From positions 868,001-932,000 of the forward strand of contig NZ_CP154631.1 in the NCBI RefSeq assembly GCF_039555755.1: a stretch of DNA of 64,000 nt, written 5' to 3'. The translations under genes were made by a program, and so were the position numbers. The notes beneath the pieces are model-generated. The model searched no databases. It was given only the letters and a program-made list of their open reading frames with translations, and was not told where the DNA came from. Source of the stretch: Pseudomonas sediminis (lineage in GTDB: Bacteria; Pseudomonadota; Gammaproteobacteria; Pseudomonadales; Pseudomonadaceae). Positions 53,768-63,220 of this stretch are shown piece by piece (the stretch's first letter is position 1; each line of letters opens with the position of its first letter).

Positions 53768-55762
53768 ATGTCGATGCGACATGCCAATCGTCTACTGGGT
53801 TTTCGTCCTACGGTTCTCGCCGCGGCCATTTCGCTGGCACCAGCAATCGGATACGCCACTGAGGGTACAGAGGCGCTGAACCTCAAAGACGTAGTCGTCA
53901 CAGCATCTGGTTACGAGCAACAGTTGATCGAGGCCCCAGCCTCGATCACGGTCATCACCAAGGAGCAACTGGAAGGTAAGTACTACCGCGACGTAACCGA
54001 CGCCCTACAGGACATTCCCGGCGTATCTATCGAAGGTGGCGCAGGCGGCAAGCTGGAGAGCACGTCGATCAACATCCGTGGTCTGGGTGAGGCCTACACG
54101 CTGTTCATGGTCGACGGCAAACCACTGGGTTCCTCAGGTGAGGCCTACTACAACGGTTTCGGCAGTGCGACTCAGTTCGGCTGGCTGCCGCCGATGTCGG
54201 CCATCGAACGTATCGAGGTGATTCGTGGCCCGATGTCTTCTTTGTACGGCTCCAGCGCCCTGGCTGGCGTGATCAATATCATCACCAAGAAGACCACAGC
54301 TTCGAGCTGGTCCGGCCAGATCAGCTATGACCACCTGCTACATGAAGATGACGCCGCCGGCACGGCGGGACAGACTCGCTATTACCTAAGCGGCCCGCTG
54401 GTCCAGGAGCATCTGGCCCTGAGCCTCTATGGCTCGCGCTACAAGCGCGACGAGGACGACATTGTCGGTGGTTACCCCGAGAAGACCAGCGAGAACAATA
54501 CCGCCAAACTCGATTTCGTCCTGAACGACATGCACAGCTTCCAGCTGGAAGCCGGTCGTGCCAAGAGCGACAACCTCAAGACCGAGATCAGTGGTGCACC
54601 TGGTGAGATGAACAATGACCGGACCCATTACGGCATCACCCATGATCTGAACTGGGGCAACGGCTTCCGCACCACCACGTTCGCAACTCAGGCTCGCGAA
54701 CAGATCGAGAACGGCAGCTCGGAATCCGAGTACAGCGACGACCTGATCAACAGCAAGACCTTCATCCCGCTAGAACGCCACACCATCACCCTGGGCGGTG
54801 AGTACAAATGGGAAACCATCGATCATGACCAGGGCCGCTTTTACGGTGCCGATATGACGCTGGAGCGTTGGCAGCGCGCCCTGTTCGTTGAGGATGAGTA
54901 CGCACTGACCGACGCATTCTCGGTAACAGCTGGTCTGCGTTTCGATGAGAACGAACACTACGGCGAAGAAATCATCCCTCGCCTCTATGGCGTGTACCGC
55001 CTGAGTGACGAGTGGGTGCTCAAGGGCGGAGTCAGCGGCGGCTACAAGGCGCCTTCATTGAAACAGGCCGACTCCAGCATTGTCGAGAATGCCGGCCGTG
55101 GCCGCTCTTATGACATGGGCAACTCGGATCTCAAGCCGGAAAGCAGTATCAACTACGAGATGGCTTTGATGTGGGATGCGGACAACGGTATCCAGTCCGG
55201 CGTCACCGTGTTCTTCACCGAGTTCGAGGACAAGATCGGTAAAAAATTGTGGTGCACCAGCCCGGCCAACAACCCGAGCTGCACCGTCAACGGCATCGCG
55301 CCGCGGCAGACCATCAACCAGTACGTGAACCAGGATCAGGCCGAATTGCGCGGCGTGGAAGCCTTCTTCAACGTACCGCTGAGCGCTTCGGTGGATCTGC
55401 GCACCAACTACACCTTCTCCGATAGCGAGATCACGGAGTCCGAAGCCTCGCCAGAGGACGTCGGCAAACCCTTCAACAACCTGCCCAAGCACATGTTCAA
55501 CGTTGGTCTGGACTGGCGTGCCACCGATGCCCTGAACTTCTGGACAAAGGCCCGCTACAAGAGCGAGACCGTTTCGGACGAAGACCTGGAGCGACGCCCA
55601 GCCTATACCCTGGTCGATCTCGGCGGACTGTACCGGGTCAGCAAGCACATGGACGTCTATGCCGGTCTGTACAACGTCTTCGACAAGGAAATCTCCAGCG
55701 AGGAATACGGCAAGACCCTGGACGGACGTCGTTTGAATCTGGGCGTCGCGCTGAGCTTCTGA
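53768..55762 (+). CDS. CirA/PfeA-like TonB-dependent ferric siderophore receptor
   Basis: This 664-residue outer-membrane receptor has a signal peptide (cleaved near IGYA-TEG). The TonB box is DVVVTAS, and the plug domain reads EAPASITVITKEQL, DVTDALQDIPGVSIEGG and RIEVIRGPMSSLYGSSALAG. A 22-strand barrel ends in the typical Phe (LNLGVALSF). The plug and barrel resemble CirA and PfeA/PirA catecholate (enterobactin-type) receptors. It is flanked by its kinase and response regulator, and ferric siderophore uptake is expected. Confidence 0.92.
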   Translation: MSMRHANRLLGFRPTVLAAAISLAPAIGYATEGTEALNLKDVVVTASGYEQQLIEAPASITVITKEQLEGKYYRDVTDALQDIPGVSIEGGAGGKLESTSINIRGLGEAYTLFMVDGKPLGSSGEAYYNGFGSATQFGWLPPMSAIERIEVIRGPMSSLYGSSALAGVINIITKKTTASSWSGQISYDHLLHEDDAAGTAGQTRYYLSGPLVQEHLALSLYGSRYKRDEDDIVGGYPEKTSENNTAKLDFVLNDMHSFQLEAGRAKSDNLKTEISGAPGEMNNDRTHYGITHDLNWGNGFRTTTFATQAREQIENGSSESEYSDDLINSKTFIPLERHTITLGGEYKWETIDHDQGRFYGADMTLERWQRALFVEDEYALTDAFSVTAGLRFDENEHYGEEIIPRLYGVYRLSDEWVLKGGVSGGYKAPSLKQADSSIVENAGRGRSYDMGNSDLKPESSINYEMALMWDADNGIQSGVTVFFTEFEDKIGKKLWCTSPANNPSCTVNGIAPRQTINQYVNQDQAELRGVEAFFNVPLSASVDLRTNYTFSDSEITESEASPEDVGKPFNNLPKHMFNVGLDWRATDALNFWTKARYKSETVSDEDLERRPAYTLVDLGGLYRVSKHMDVYAGLYNVFDKEISSEEYGKTLDGRRLNLGVALSF

Positions 55763-55766
55763 GCAG

Positions 55767-56447
55767 TCACCCTGCGTTAAGGGTCAGGCGATAGCCCAGC
55801 CCACGCAGGGTCTCGATGCCGCTGTCGGCACCGGCATCCGCCAGTTTGCGCCGCAAGCGTGAAACCAACGCCTCGATGGCATTGGGTGTGACGGCCTCGC
55901 TGAGCGCATACAGGCGCTCCTCGAGGTGGTCCTTGATCACCACGCGCGGCGCATTACGCAATAACTCCTCAAGCAGGGCCAGTTCACGTTTGGACAACAG
56001 CAATGGGCATGCACCCACGCAGACGTCGCGACTGTGCTGACACAGGCTGAGATTTCCCAATTGCAGGCGGCGCTCGCGGCGCGATCCAGGGCGTCGAAGA
56101 ATAGCGCGCAAGCGCGCCTGTAACTCAGCCATCTCGAACGGCTTGAGCAGATAGTCATCGGCTCCCGCATCGAGCCCGGCAACGCGCCTTTCAAGCGCAT
56201 CGTTGGCCGTGAGGATGATGCAGGGCAGATCGTTGTTGCGGGTCGCAGAACGTGCAGCCAGGAGCGACAGTCCATCCATGTCGGGCAGGCCGAGGTCAAG
56301 AATCATCGCGTCATAGCGGCTCAGCTCCAGCATCGCCTGAGCCTGCCGCCCGCGCTCTGCGATATCGACCACAAAGCCGGTGCGCTGCAGGTGACGCTGT
56401 AACAGTTCACCCAACGCCGGATGGTCTTCAACGACAAGCAATTTCAT
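55767..56447 (-). CDS. OmpR/QseB-family response regulator
   Basis: This 226-residue protein starts at ATG 56447 (MKLLVVEDHPALGELLQ). The receiver has the phosphorylation Asp in DAMILDLGLPDMDGLSLL and Lys in LLKPFEMAEL. The winged helix at the C-terminus ends RGLGYRLTLNA. It converges with the receptor gene and is the probable partner of the kinase at 52340-53702, similar to PfeR/PirR. Confidence 0.9.
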   Translation of the reverse strand: MKLLVVEDHPALGELLQRHLQRTGFVVDIAERGRQAQAMLELSRYDAMILDLGLPDMDGLSLLAARSATRNNDLPCIILTANDALERRVAGLDAGADDYLLKPFEMAELQARLRAILRRPGSRRERRLQLGNLSLCQHSRDVCVGACPLLLSKRELALLEELLRNAPRVVIKDHLEERLYALSEAVTPNAIEALVSRLRRKLADAGADSGIETLRGLGYRLTLNAG

Positions 56448-56523
56448 GACATGCACCGTGCGCTTGTCAGCCTTCGGTCAGCAAAGGCTGGGATAGTGAG
56501 AGCATCTTAGGATTAAATCATTA

Positions 56524-56538
56524 TGATTAGCATTATCA
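56524..56538 (+). promoter_or_regulatory. Fur-box-like site before the DUF3649 operon
   Basis: TGATTAGCATTATCA fits the 7-1-7 Fur core TGATAAT-N-ATTATCA at 12 of 14 specified bases. It lies 59 bp before the DUF3649 start and also upstream of the divergent response regulator. Confidence 0.65.
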
Positions 56539-56596
56539 TCAATATACAAACGTATTTCGTTTCCCAAGGCCTCACAATCAGTCGGTGGGGCTGCTA

Positions 56597-56899
56597 ATGG
56601 CACGCACTCATTCGCCTGAGAACGCCTTCCGCTATCGCCTGACGATTGCAGCCCGAACACTGCTCGCAGTCCTGGGGGGCTACGGCTTTGCCGCTCTGTG
56701 CTGCGCCAGTCTGGCCCTGGCACTGCCCCTGCCAAAACCGCAGGCGGTGCTCGCCGCCACACAGCTGTCCTTCGCGCTGTACTGCGCCTTGGCGATATGG
56801 GCCTTCAGCGCCAAAAGTGTGCGACGTGCCTGGTGCGTGGCGACGCTGCTGTGTGCCATCCCTGCCGCACATCTGCTGATGCGGAGCGCCAACGCATGA
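56597..56899 (+). CDS. DUF3649 iron-uptake-associated membrane protein
   Basis: This 100-residue protein has two to three membrane helices (LLAVLGGYGFAALCCASLAL, FALYCALAIWAFSAK). DUF3649 is a small family found as the first gene of PepSY operons next to siderophore receptors. It starts at ATG 56597 and overlaps the PepSY gene by four bases (ATGA). It probably acts with the PepSY protein in reductive release of iron; this is inferred. Confidence 0.82.
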   Translation: MARTHSPENAFRYRLTIAARTLLAVLGGYGFAALCCASLALALPLPKPQAVLAATQLSFALYCALAIWAFSAKSVRRAWCVATLLCAIPAAHLLMRSANA

Positions 56900-58485
56900 A
56901 GCCATTGGCCTTCCGCCAGGCGAATGCCTGGCTGCACACCTGGACCGGCCTGCTGCTTGGCTGGCTGCTCTACACCATATTCCTCACCGGAACGCTGAGC
57001 TTCTTTCAGGAAGAGATCAGTTACTGGATGAAGCCTGAGCTGCACACCGCTGGCCCAAGGGACGACAGCGCCAGACTTGCATTGGCGCAGTTGGAGAAGC
57101 ACGCGCCTGATGCCGCGCAATGGAACGTAAGCCTACCCGGACCACGCAATGCGGCATTGCAGATCCAGTGGTTCGAGCCGGGCGAACGCATCGGCAAGGG
57201 CGGCGGGCAGCGCCTGACACTGGATACGAGCAGCGGCGAACCTGTGCAGGTGCGTGAAACACGCGGTGGTAGCTTCCTCTACCGCTTTCACTTCGAGCTC
57301 TACGCCATGCCTCGCGAGGGGGCGCGCTGGATAGTCGGTATCGCGACCATGCTGATGCTGGTCGCCATCGTCAGCGGCGTGATCACCCACAAAAAGATCT
57401 TCAAGGACTTCTTCACCTTCCGACCTGCCAAGGGACAACGCTCCTGGCTAGATGCTCACAACGTAACCGCAGTACTCGCCCTGCCCTTTCATTTCATGAT
57501 CACCTACAGCGGCTTGCTGCTGCTGATGTTCATGCTCATGCCCTGGGGCGTCGAAAGCGCGTACCAGGGTGATCGTCAGGCGTTCTTCAGCGGAGGCGGT
57601 GGTCGAGGGGCCCCAACCGATGCGCCGCGACAACCAGTCAAACCGGCGCAGATGACCGATCTCGCTCCCCTTCTTGCCCATGCTCAACAGCGCTGGCCGC
57701 TGGGTATCGCCAGTCTCTCGATCTCCGCCCCCAATACCGAGCGCGCCGTGGTCGAACTGCGACAGCGCGGTGGCGACAGCCTGCTCGAACGCGGCAATGG
57801 CGAGCGTTTGCGCTTCAACGGCGTGACCGGTGCAGCCATGAACGCCCCCAAGGCGACGCCAACGCCAGCAGCCAGCGCTGTTTACAACGTATTTACCAGC
57901 TTGCACCTGATCCGCTTCGCGGGGCCACCGTTGCGCTGGATGTTCTTTCTCAGCGGCCTGCTGGGTACGGCCATGATCGCCACCGGGCTGGTGCTGTGGG
58001 TGGTCAAACGCCTGCCTGAGCGCAAGAAGCTGAGCGGTACCCCGTTCGGTCATCGCCTGGTCGAAATGCTCAACGTAGGCTGCATTGCCGGCCTGCCAGT
58101 GGCTATCGCCGCCTACTTCTGGGCCAACCGCCTTTTGCCAGCAGGGCTGGAGCAACGGGCCGACTGGGAGGTCCGGTGCTTCTTCATCGCCTGGGCCCTT
58201 TGCCTGCTGCATCCCCTGCTGCGCTCGCACAAGCGTGCCTGGCTCGAGCAGACCAGCTTTGCCGCATTGCTGTTCGGTGGCCTGCCCTTCTTTGCTCTGC
58301 TCCAACCAAGCAGCAGCCTGATAACGACAGTGAGCCAGGGCCACTGGTTACTTGCCGGTATGGATCTGGCCCTGCTGGCCAGTGCTGCCCTACTAGCCCT
58401 GGCGACCTGGCATATCGCCCGTCACCAAGCCATGCCGAGCAAAGTGCGCCAGACGCGCAAAGTAACTCAGGAGGCCGCTGCATGA
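56896..58485 (+). CDS. PepSY-associated membrane protein (PepSY-TM)
   Basis: This 529-residue protein starts at ATG 56896, coupled to DUF3649. It has four or more membrane helices (TWTGLLLGWLLYTIFLTGTL with the PepSY-TM motif; WIVGIATMLMLVAIVSGVIT; FHFMITYSGLLLLMFML; WMFFLSGLLGTAMIATGLVL) and large periplasmic PepSY regions. The HTWTGLLLGW and SGVITHKKIF patterns are of the FpvG/FsvB ferric-siderophore reductase class, which uses haem or histidines to reduce Fe3+. Probably inner membrane. Confidence 0.88.
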   Translation: MKPLAFRQANAWLHTWTGLLLGWLLYTIFLTGTLSFFQEEISYWMKPELHTAGPRDDSARLALAQLEKHAPDAAQWNVSLPGPRNAALQIQWFEPGERIGKGGGQRLTLDTSSGEPVQVRETRGGSFLYRFHFELYAMPREGARWIVGIATMLMLVAIVSGVITHKKIFKDFFTFRPAKGQRSWLDAHNVTAVLALPFHFMITYSGLLLLMFMLMPWGVESAYQGDRQAFFSGGGGRGAPTDAPRQPVKPAQMTDLAPLLAHAQQRWPLGIASLSISAPNTERAVVELRQRGGDSLLERGNGERLRFNGVTGAAMNAPKATPTPAASAVYNVFTSLHLIRFAGPPLRWMFFLSGLLGTAMIATGLVLWVVKRLPERKKLSGTPFGHRLVEMLNVGCIAGLPVAIAAYFWANRLLPAGLEQRADWEVRCFFIAWALCLLHPLLRSHKRAWLEQTSFAALLFGGLPFFALLQPSSSLITTVSQGHWLLAGMDLALLASAALLALATWHIARHQAMPSKVRQTRKVTQEAAA

Positions 58486-58805
58486 TCGTGCTTTGCCTTG
58501 CTTTGTGCTTCAGCGGTTTCGGCTCGCTGTGTCTTGGAGTCGACCGTCATCATGAGCAGGTATTCGCGCATAAACCTGCTCCCCTCAGGCGCCAACTGCT
58601 AAGCCTGCTTGGCTGGCTGCTTTTTGCTAGTGCTGCTGTACCCGCGATCTTCGCGCTCGGCACCTCGATAGGACTGGCGCTGTGGGCATCCGTGCTGACC
58701 CTCGCAGCCTTCGCCCAAATCGCAATGCTCAGCTATCGCCCCGGTCTGATCCCAGCACTGAGCCTCGGCGCCCCAGCGCTCGCCCTGTTCCTGCACCTCA
58801 TCTGA
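58482..58805 (+). CDS. DUF3325 membrane protein
   Basis: This 107-residue protein has three membrane helices and starts at ATG 58482 overlapping the PepSY stop. The motif FSGFGSLCLGVDRHHEQVF identifies DUF3325, a small family that always accompanies PepSY/DUF3649 in ferric-siderophore operons. Role unknown. Confidence 0.82.
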   Translation: MIVLCLALCFSGFGSLCLGVDRHHEQVFAHKPAPLRRQLLSLLGWLLFASAAVPAIFALGTSIGLALWASVLTLAAFAQIAMLSYRPGLIPALSLGAPALALFLHLI

Positions 58806-58817
58806 TGGAGTTTCCCA

Positions 58818-59522
58818 ATGCGCACCCTCTGCCTGCTCGCCAGCCTCGTACTGGTTCCCGCCGCCCAGGCGCACACCTTTCTGGTCAAGCCCGAGCAAAC
58901 GGACGATCAGCTATCGATAGCGGTGCTGATGACGGAAAAGCTCTTCGAGGGCGAACGCTTGCTCAAGAGCGGTGATGTCAGCCTGCGTGTACTCGACGCC
59001 GAAGGGCAGAGAGAGATCACCTTGCACGCCGACGAAACAGCCAAGGCCCTCGTCGGCGAGCTACCCCTACCAGCCGGCAGTGCCCTGGCTGCCGCACGTA
59101 GCACCCCGCGTTACCGCGCCATCGAAAAAGGCCAACAGAGTGACGATCCGGCCAAGACGCTGCGCATCGAGGCCTTCGCCAAGGCGCTGATCAATCCGCA
59201 GGCTCCAGGAGAGGCGTTTGCCCTGCGCGTCGGTGATCGCCTGGAGCTGGTGCCACTGGACAACCCGGCGCAACTGAATCCGGGCGATACCCTACGCGTG
59301 GAAGTGCTGTTCGATGGTCAACCACTGGCCAATGCCCGAGTCGCGGCCATGGCGCCACAACACGATCGCCTGGTGGCTCACGCCGACGCCAAAGGTATCG
59401 CCAGCCTGCAGTTGCCGGCAGCAGGGCTGTGGGTCGTTCGCAGCGGACACCATAGCGATGAAGCCGATGCCCGCAGCGTCCGCTACGAGGCCAGTGCCAG
59501 CCTACTGCTGGCCATCGACTAA
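58818..59522 (+). CDS. DUF4198-like exported protein at the end of the iron operon
   Basis: This 234-residue protein has a signal peptide (LCLLASLVLVPAAQA) followed by H-T-F-L-V, the N-terminal signature of DUF4198 (nickel-transport NikM-like) proteins. It consists of two Ig-like beta domains; the second reads GDTLRVEVLFDGQPLANARV. It is likely a periplasmic metal-binding or structural partner of the PepSY system. Confidence 0.75.
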   Translation: MRTLCLLASLVLVPAAQAHTFLVKPEQTDDQLSIAVLMTEKLFEGERLLKSGDVSLRVLDAEGQREITLHADETAKALVGELPLPAGSALAAARSTPRYRAIEKGQQSDDPAKTLRIEAFAKALINPQAPGEAFALRVGDRLELVPLDNPAQLNPGDTLRVEVLFDGQPLANARVAAMAPQHDRLVAHADAKGIASLQLPAAGLWVVRSGHHSDEADARSVRYEASASLLLAID

Positions 59523-59529
59523 GCAGGGC

Positions 59530-60150
59530 TCAGCCCAGCGAGGCCGGCACCTCACGCCACTGCCCAGGCTGCAACCCATCCAGCCGCCACGGCCCGATGG
59601 CCACACGCACCAGGCGCAAGGTCGGCAAGCCGACAGCGGCGGTCATGCGCCGTACCTGGCGATTGCGCCCCTCGCGAATCACCAACTCCAGCCAGGCAGT
59701 CGGCACGCTTTTTCGAAAGCGCACCGGCGGGTTGCGTTCCCACAGCTCGGGCTCGTCCAGGCGCCGCGCCTCAGCCGGCAGGGTCGGGCCGTCATTGAGC
59801 GTCACGCCATCGCGGAGCTGCTGCAACTGTCCATCGCTCGGCTCGCCTTCCACCTGCACCCAGTAGGTCTTCGGCAGCTTGTGCTTGGGGTCGGCGATAC
59901 GCGCCTGCAGGCGGCCATCGTTGGTCAGCAGCAGCAAGCCTTCGCTGTCACGATCCAGACGCCCGGCCGGGTAGACGCCTGGCACATCGACGAAGTCCCT
60001 GAGTGTGGCGCGGCCCTGCTCATCGTTGAACTGGGTGAGTACGTCGAACGGCTTGTTCAGGATCAACAGCCGCGGCTGCGCAGGCGGAGCCTTGGCCACA
60101 CGACGCGGGGCGGCAGAACGGCGATTGGCGGGAGGACGAGGGCGCGACAT
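59530..60150 (-). CDS. rluE: RluE-type 23S rRNA pseudouridine synthase
   Basis: This 206-residue protein starts at ATG 60150 after a basic leader ([15 protein letters not shown]). The RsuA/RluB/E/F catalytic motif is [20 protein letters not shown], with the catalytic Asp in GRLD. There is no S4 domain, as in RluE. It modifies U2457 of 23S rRNA in E. coli. The gene is convergent with the iron operon and typical of the Pseudomonas core. Confidence 0.88.
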   Translation of the reverse strand: MSRPRPPANRRSAAPRRVAKAPPAQPRLLILNKPFDVLTQFNDEQGRATLRDFVDVPGVYPAGRLDRDSEGLLLLTNDGRLQARIADPKHKLPKTYWVQVEGEPSDGQLQQLRDGVTLNDGPTLPAEARRLDEPELWERNPPVRFRKSVPTAWLELVIREGRNRQVRRMTAAVGLPTLRLVRVAIGPWRLDGLQPGQWREVPASLG

Positions 60151-60272
60151 GCAACGGGCTTCGATGAAAATGAGCTGCGCAGTGTAACCCACGATAAGCG
60201 GCGCTGATGGTGCTTCCACGTCCTGCCAGAGCGACTAAGCTGCGAGTTTCCCCCTGCGATCAGGAGCCACCG

Positions 60273-61304
60273 ATGAGCAATAACGCCGAACTCGCCACCT
60301 TCACCGGCTGGGCTGCCACGGCACCCAAGGCGCCATTGGAACGCCTGAGCTACGACCCCGGCCCGCTCGGCGCCGAAGAGGTGGAAGTGGCGGTGGAATA
60401 CTGCGGCATCTGCCATTCCGACCAATCGATGATCGACAACGAATGGGGCAATGCGCGCTACCCCTTCATCCCCGGCCATGAGGTGGTCGGCACCATTGCC
60501 CGTCTCGGCGAGCAGGCACGCGGTCTCAAGCTGGGTCAAAGAGTCGGTATCGGCTGGTACAAGGGCAGTTGTATGCACTGCGGCTCGTGCATGGAAGGCT
60601 CGCACCAGCTGTGCCGCTCGGTGAAGCCGACCATCGTTGGTAGCCACGGCGGTTTCGCCGACCGCCTGCGCTCGCACTGGGCCTGGGCCGTGCCACTGCC
60701 CGATGGCCTCGACCCGGCACTGGTCGGCCCGCTGTTCTGCGCCGGTTCCACGGTATTCAGCCCGCTGCTGGAGTTCGACATCAAGCCCACCGACCGCGTC
60801 GGCGTGGTCGGCATCGGCGGCCTCGGCCACCTGGCGCTGCGCTTTCTCAACGCCTGGGGATGTGAGGTGACGGCCTTTACCTCGTCATTGAACAAGCAGG
60901 ATGAAGCCAAGCGCCTGGGCGCGCACAAGGTGGTGGCCTCCACCGACAGCGCGGCGATGAAGGCGATTGCCGGCACCCTGGATTTCCTCCTGGTCACCGC
61001 CAGCGCCGACCTCGACTGGATTGCCCTGCTCGGCACCCTACGCGGCAAGGGCCGCCTGCACTTCGTCGGCATCGTGCCCAGCGCCATCCCGGTGCATGTG
61101 TTCAACCTGATCCCGCAGCAAAAGAGCCTGTCCGGCTCGCCGGTAGGCTCGCCGAAAAACATGGCGACCATGCTCGAATTCTGCGCTCGCCATCAGATCC
61201 TGCCACAAGTCGAGCAATTCCCCATGAGCCAGGTGAACGCGGCCATCGACCATCTGCGCAGCGGCAAGGCGCGCTACCGCGTGGTGCTCGACGCGAGCAA
61301 ATGA
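60273..61304 (+). CDS. zinc-dependent NAD(P)-linked alcohol dehydrogenase
   Basis: This 343-residue protein starts at ATG 60273 behind AGGAG. The catalytic zinc site is YCGICHSDQSMIDNEWG and IPGHEVVG, the structural zinc site is CMHCGSCMEGSHQLC (four Cys), and the nucleotide fold is VGVVGIGGLGHLALRFL. It is similar to cinnamyl-alcohol/YahK-type aldehyde reductases. The substrate is not defined. Its stop overlaps an ATG that may be coupled to the acetyltransferase gene. Confidence 0.88.
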   Translation: MSNNAELATFTGWAATAPKAPLERLSYDPGPLGAEEVEVAVEYCGICHSDQSMIDNEWGNARYPFIPGHEVVGTIARLGEQARGLKLGQRVGIGWYKGSCMHCGSCMEGSHQLCRSVKPTIVGSHGGFADRLRSHWAWAVPLPDGLDPALVGPLFCAGSTVFSPLLEFDIKPTDRVGVVGIGGLGHLALRFLNAWGCEVTAFTSSLNKQDEAKRLGAHKVVASTDSAAMKAIAGTLDFLLVTASADLDWIALLGTLRGKGRLHFVGIVPSAIPVHVFNLIPQQKSLSGSPVGSPKNMATMLEFCARHQILPQVEQFPMSQVNAAIDHLRSGKARYRVVLDASK

Positions 61305-61363
61305 CAGCGCGGGCGCAGAGCTGGCATGCTCTGCGCCCCGTTTCATCCAAGATGCCTGCCGTT

Positions 61364-61807
61364 ATGCCGCTGACTCTCGACACACCCACCGATGCCGAAC
61401 TGCCCACCCTGGTGGAAATCTGGGAGGCTGCCGTGCGCGCCACTCACCACTTCCTGCCGGAAAGCGATCTGCAGGTGATCAAACCGTTGCTCCGCGATCA
61501 GTATTTCCCGGCCGTGCAATTGACCTGCGCGCGCGATGAGTCAGGGCGAATACTGGGCTTTCTCGGCACCAGCGAGGGCATGGTGGAAATGCTCTTCGTC
61601 GACCCCGCCTGCTACGGCCAGGGCGTGGGCAAGCGACTGATGCGCCACGCCATCGACGTGCTGGGCGCCACCCGGGTCGACGTCAATGAGCAAAACCCGC
61701 AGGCCGTCGGTTTCTACCAACACCTGGGGTTCGTCGTGACCGACCGCTCGCGCCTGGACGGCGGTGGGCGGCCCTTTCCTATCTTGCACATGACACTCAA
61801 GCGCTAG
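61364..61807 (+). CDS. GNAT-family N-acetyltransferase
   Basis: This protein has 147 residues from ATG 61364 (an ATG at 61352 is also possible). The acetyl-CoA binding motif VDPACYGQGVGKRLMRHAID (Q-x-x-G-x-G) lies in the second half, then NEQNPQAVGFYQHLGFVV. YjaB-like proteins have this form. Converges with and overlaps the MocR gene by 11 bp. Substrate unknown. Confidence 0.85.
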   Translation: MPLTLDTPTDAELPTLVEIWEAAVRATHHFLPESDLQVIKPLLRDQYFPAVQLTCARDESGRILGFLGTSEGMVEMLFVDPACYGQGVGKRLMRHAIDVLGATRVDVNEQNPQAVGFYQHLGFVVTDRSRLDGGGRPFPILHMTLKR

Positions 61808-63140
61808 GCCAGGCCGCCACGATTCCTTCCAGCGCCTGCTTGAGCTCGACCCGGCTGGCTGCCGCGGCGAGGCTGATGCGCACGGCATTTCCCGGATTGG
61901 CCTCGACCGCGAACACCTCGGCCGGCACCACCTCGACGCCATGCTGCCGGCACGCCTCGGCCAGACCAGCCGGCGTTGCAGCATCCAGCCACAGGTGCGG
62001 CGCCACCGCCCTGCCCTGCGGCATACGCGGCCCGAGCACGCGCGCGGCCAGGCGCCAACGCTGCTGCAATTCCTCGATCTGCCAGGCCAGGCGCTGTTCG
62101 GCGATGCCGCTTTCGATCCATTCACAGCCCAGCGCCAGGCTCAGCGGTGTCACCGCCCAGCGGGTGGCCTGAGCTTCGGGATCGATGCGTTCGAGCAGCT
62201 CCGGCGCGCCGGCGATAAAGCCCAGACGCAAGCCGGGCGCGACACTCTTGGACAGGCTGCTGATCAGCAGGCAACGCTCCGGCGCCTGTACCGCCAGCGG
62301 AGCCTCACTACCAAGCACGCCGTAGACATCATCCTCGATGATCCACAAGCCACGACGTCGCGCCACCTCGGCGATGGCCGCGCGGCGCTCGGCGTCCAGG
62401 CTGGCGCCAGTGGGGTTCTGCAAACAGGGCGTGAACACCGCCACGCGAGCGCCGGTGGCACGGGCAACGCGATCGAGGTCATCAGGCAGGATGCCGTGCT
62501 CGTCCATCGCTACACCATGCAGTGGCAAACGCAGTTGACGCGCGGCGGCCTTGATCCCCGGCGCAGTGTAGCGCTCTACCAGGATCGGCTCGCCCGCCTC
62601 GCAAAGCGCCAGCAGCGCCGCCGACACGCCTTGCTGGGCGCCGGCGCAGAGCAGCAAGCCTCCCGGCACCAACTCCAGGCCGCGTCGGCGCATCCAGGTC
62701 ACGCCAGCCAGGTGCGCACGCTCGACCAAGGCTGCAGATGGGTATGCCTGCAAGGCGTCCAGCTCCCCCCGTGCAACCAGTGCGGCGAGGCTGATGGAAA
62801 GATCTTGGTTGTCCGGGTCATGCACCGGTACGTTGGTCGACAGGTCGATCAGCTCGCCCTGCGCGGTCGGTTGCTTGAGCCGGAACAGACTCGCCTCACG
62901 GCTGCCGGCGAGCACGTAGGTGCCACGGCCGACCTCGCCGGAAACCAGGTGCCGACGCGCTGCCTCACGGTAGGCAAGCATCACCGTGCTCGGGTTGATG
63001 CCCAGCGTCCAGGCCAGACGTCGCTGCGGCGGCAGCCGCTCACCGGGCTTGAGTTCACCCCGGCCGATGGCCGCGGCGATGGCCTCGACCAACGCCAGGT
63101 AAGTGGGTAAGGCGCTGTCTTGAAGGTCAGGAAGCCACAT
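61797..63140 (-). CDS. MocR/PdxR-family regulator (GntR wHTH plus aminotransferase fold)
   Basis: This 447-residue protein starts at ATG 63140 (MWLPDLQDS), with an N-terminal GntR helix-turn-helix (GELKPGERLPPQRRLAWTLG) and a C-terminal type-I aminotransferase domain. The PLP-binding Lys is in ISSLSKSVAPGLRLGF, with NPTGASLDAERR before it. Such proteins sense PLP or amino compounds. It is divergent from the dehydratase-like gene at 63221, which it probably controls. Confidence 0.88.
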   Translation of the reverse strand: MWLPDLQDSALPTYLALVEAIAAAIGRGELKPGERLPPQRRLAWTLGINPSTVMLAYREAARRHLVSGEVGRGTYVLAGSREASLFRLKQPTAQGELIDLSTNVPVHDPDNQDLSISLAALVARGELDALQAYPSAALVERAHLAGVTWMRRRGLELVPGGLLLCAGAQQGVSAALLALCEAGEPILVERYTAPGIKAAARQLRLPLHGVAMDEHGILPDDLDRVARATGARVAVFTPCLQNPTGASLDAERRAAIAEVARRRGLWIIEDDVYGVLGSEAPLAVQAPERCLLISSLSKSVAPGLRLGFIAGAPELLERIDPEAQATRWAVTPLSLALGCEWIESGIAEQRLAWQIEELQQRWRLAARVLGPRMPQGRAVAPHLWLDAATPAGLAEACRQHGVEVVPAEVFAVEANPGNAVRISLAAAASRVELKQALEGIVAAWPSA

Positions 63141-63220
63141 TGCTTGCCATGCAATATAAAGATTTACCCATACAATGCGCCGCACTAGCATCCGGGTCAA
63201 CGCCACTCGGAGTGCCTGCC

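Noticed and set aside
61941..63110. Plus-strand frame of 389 aa
   Set aside because: It lies opposite the MocR gene, whose wHTH and PLP motifs are clear; the composition (Gln/Arg/Ala-rich) is typical of antisense translation of GC-rich DNA.
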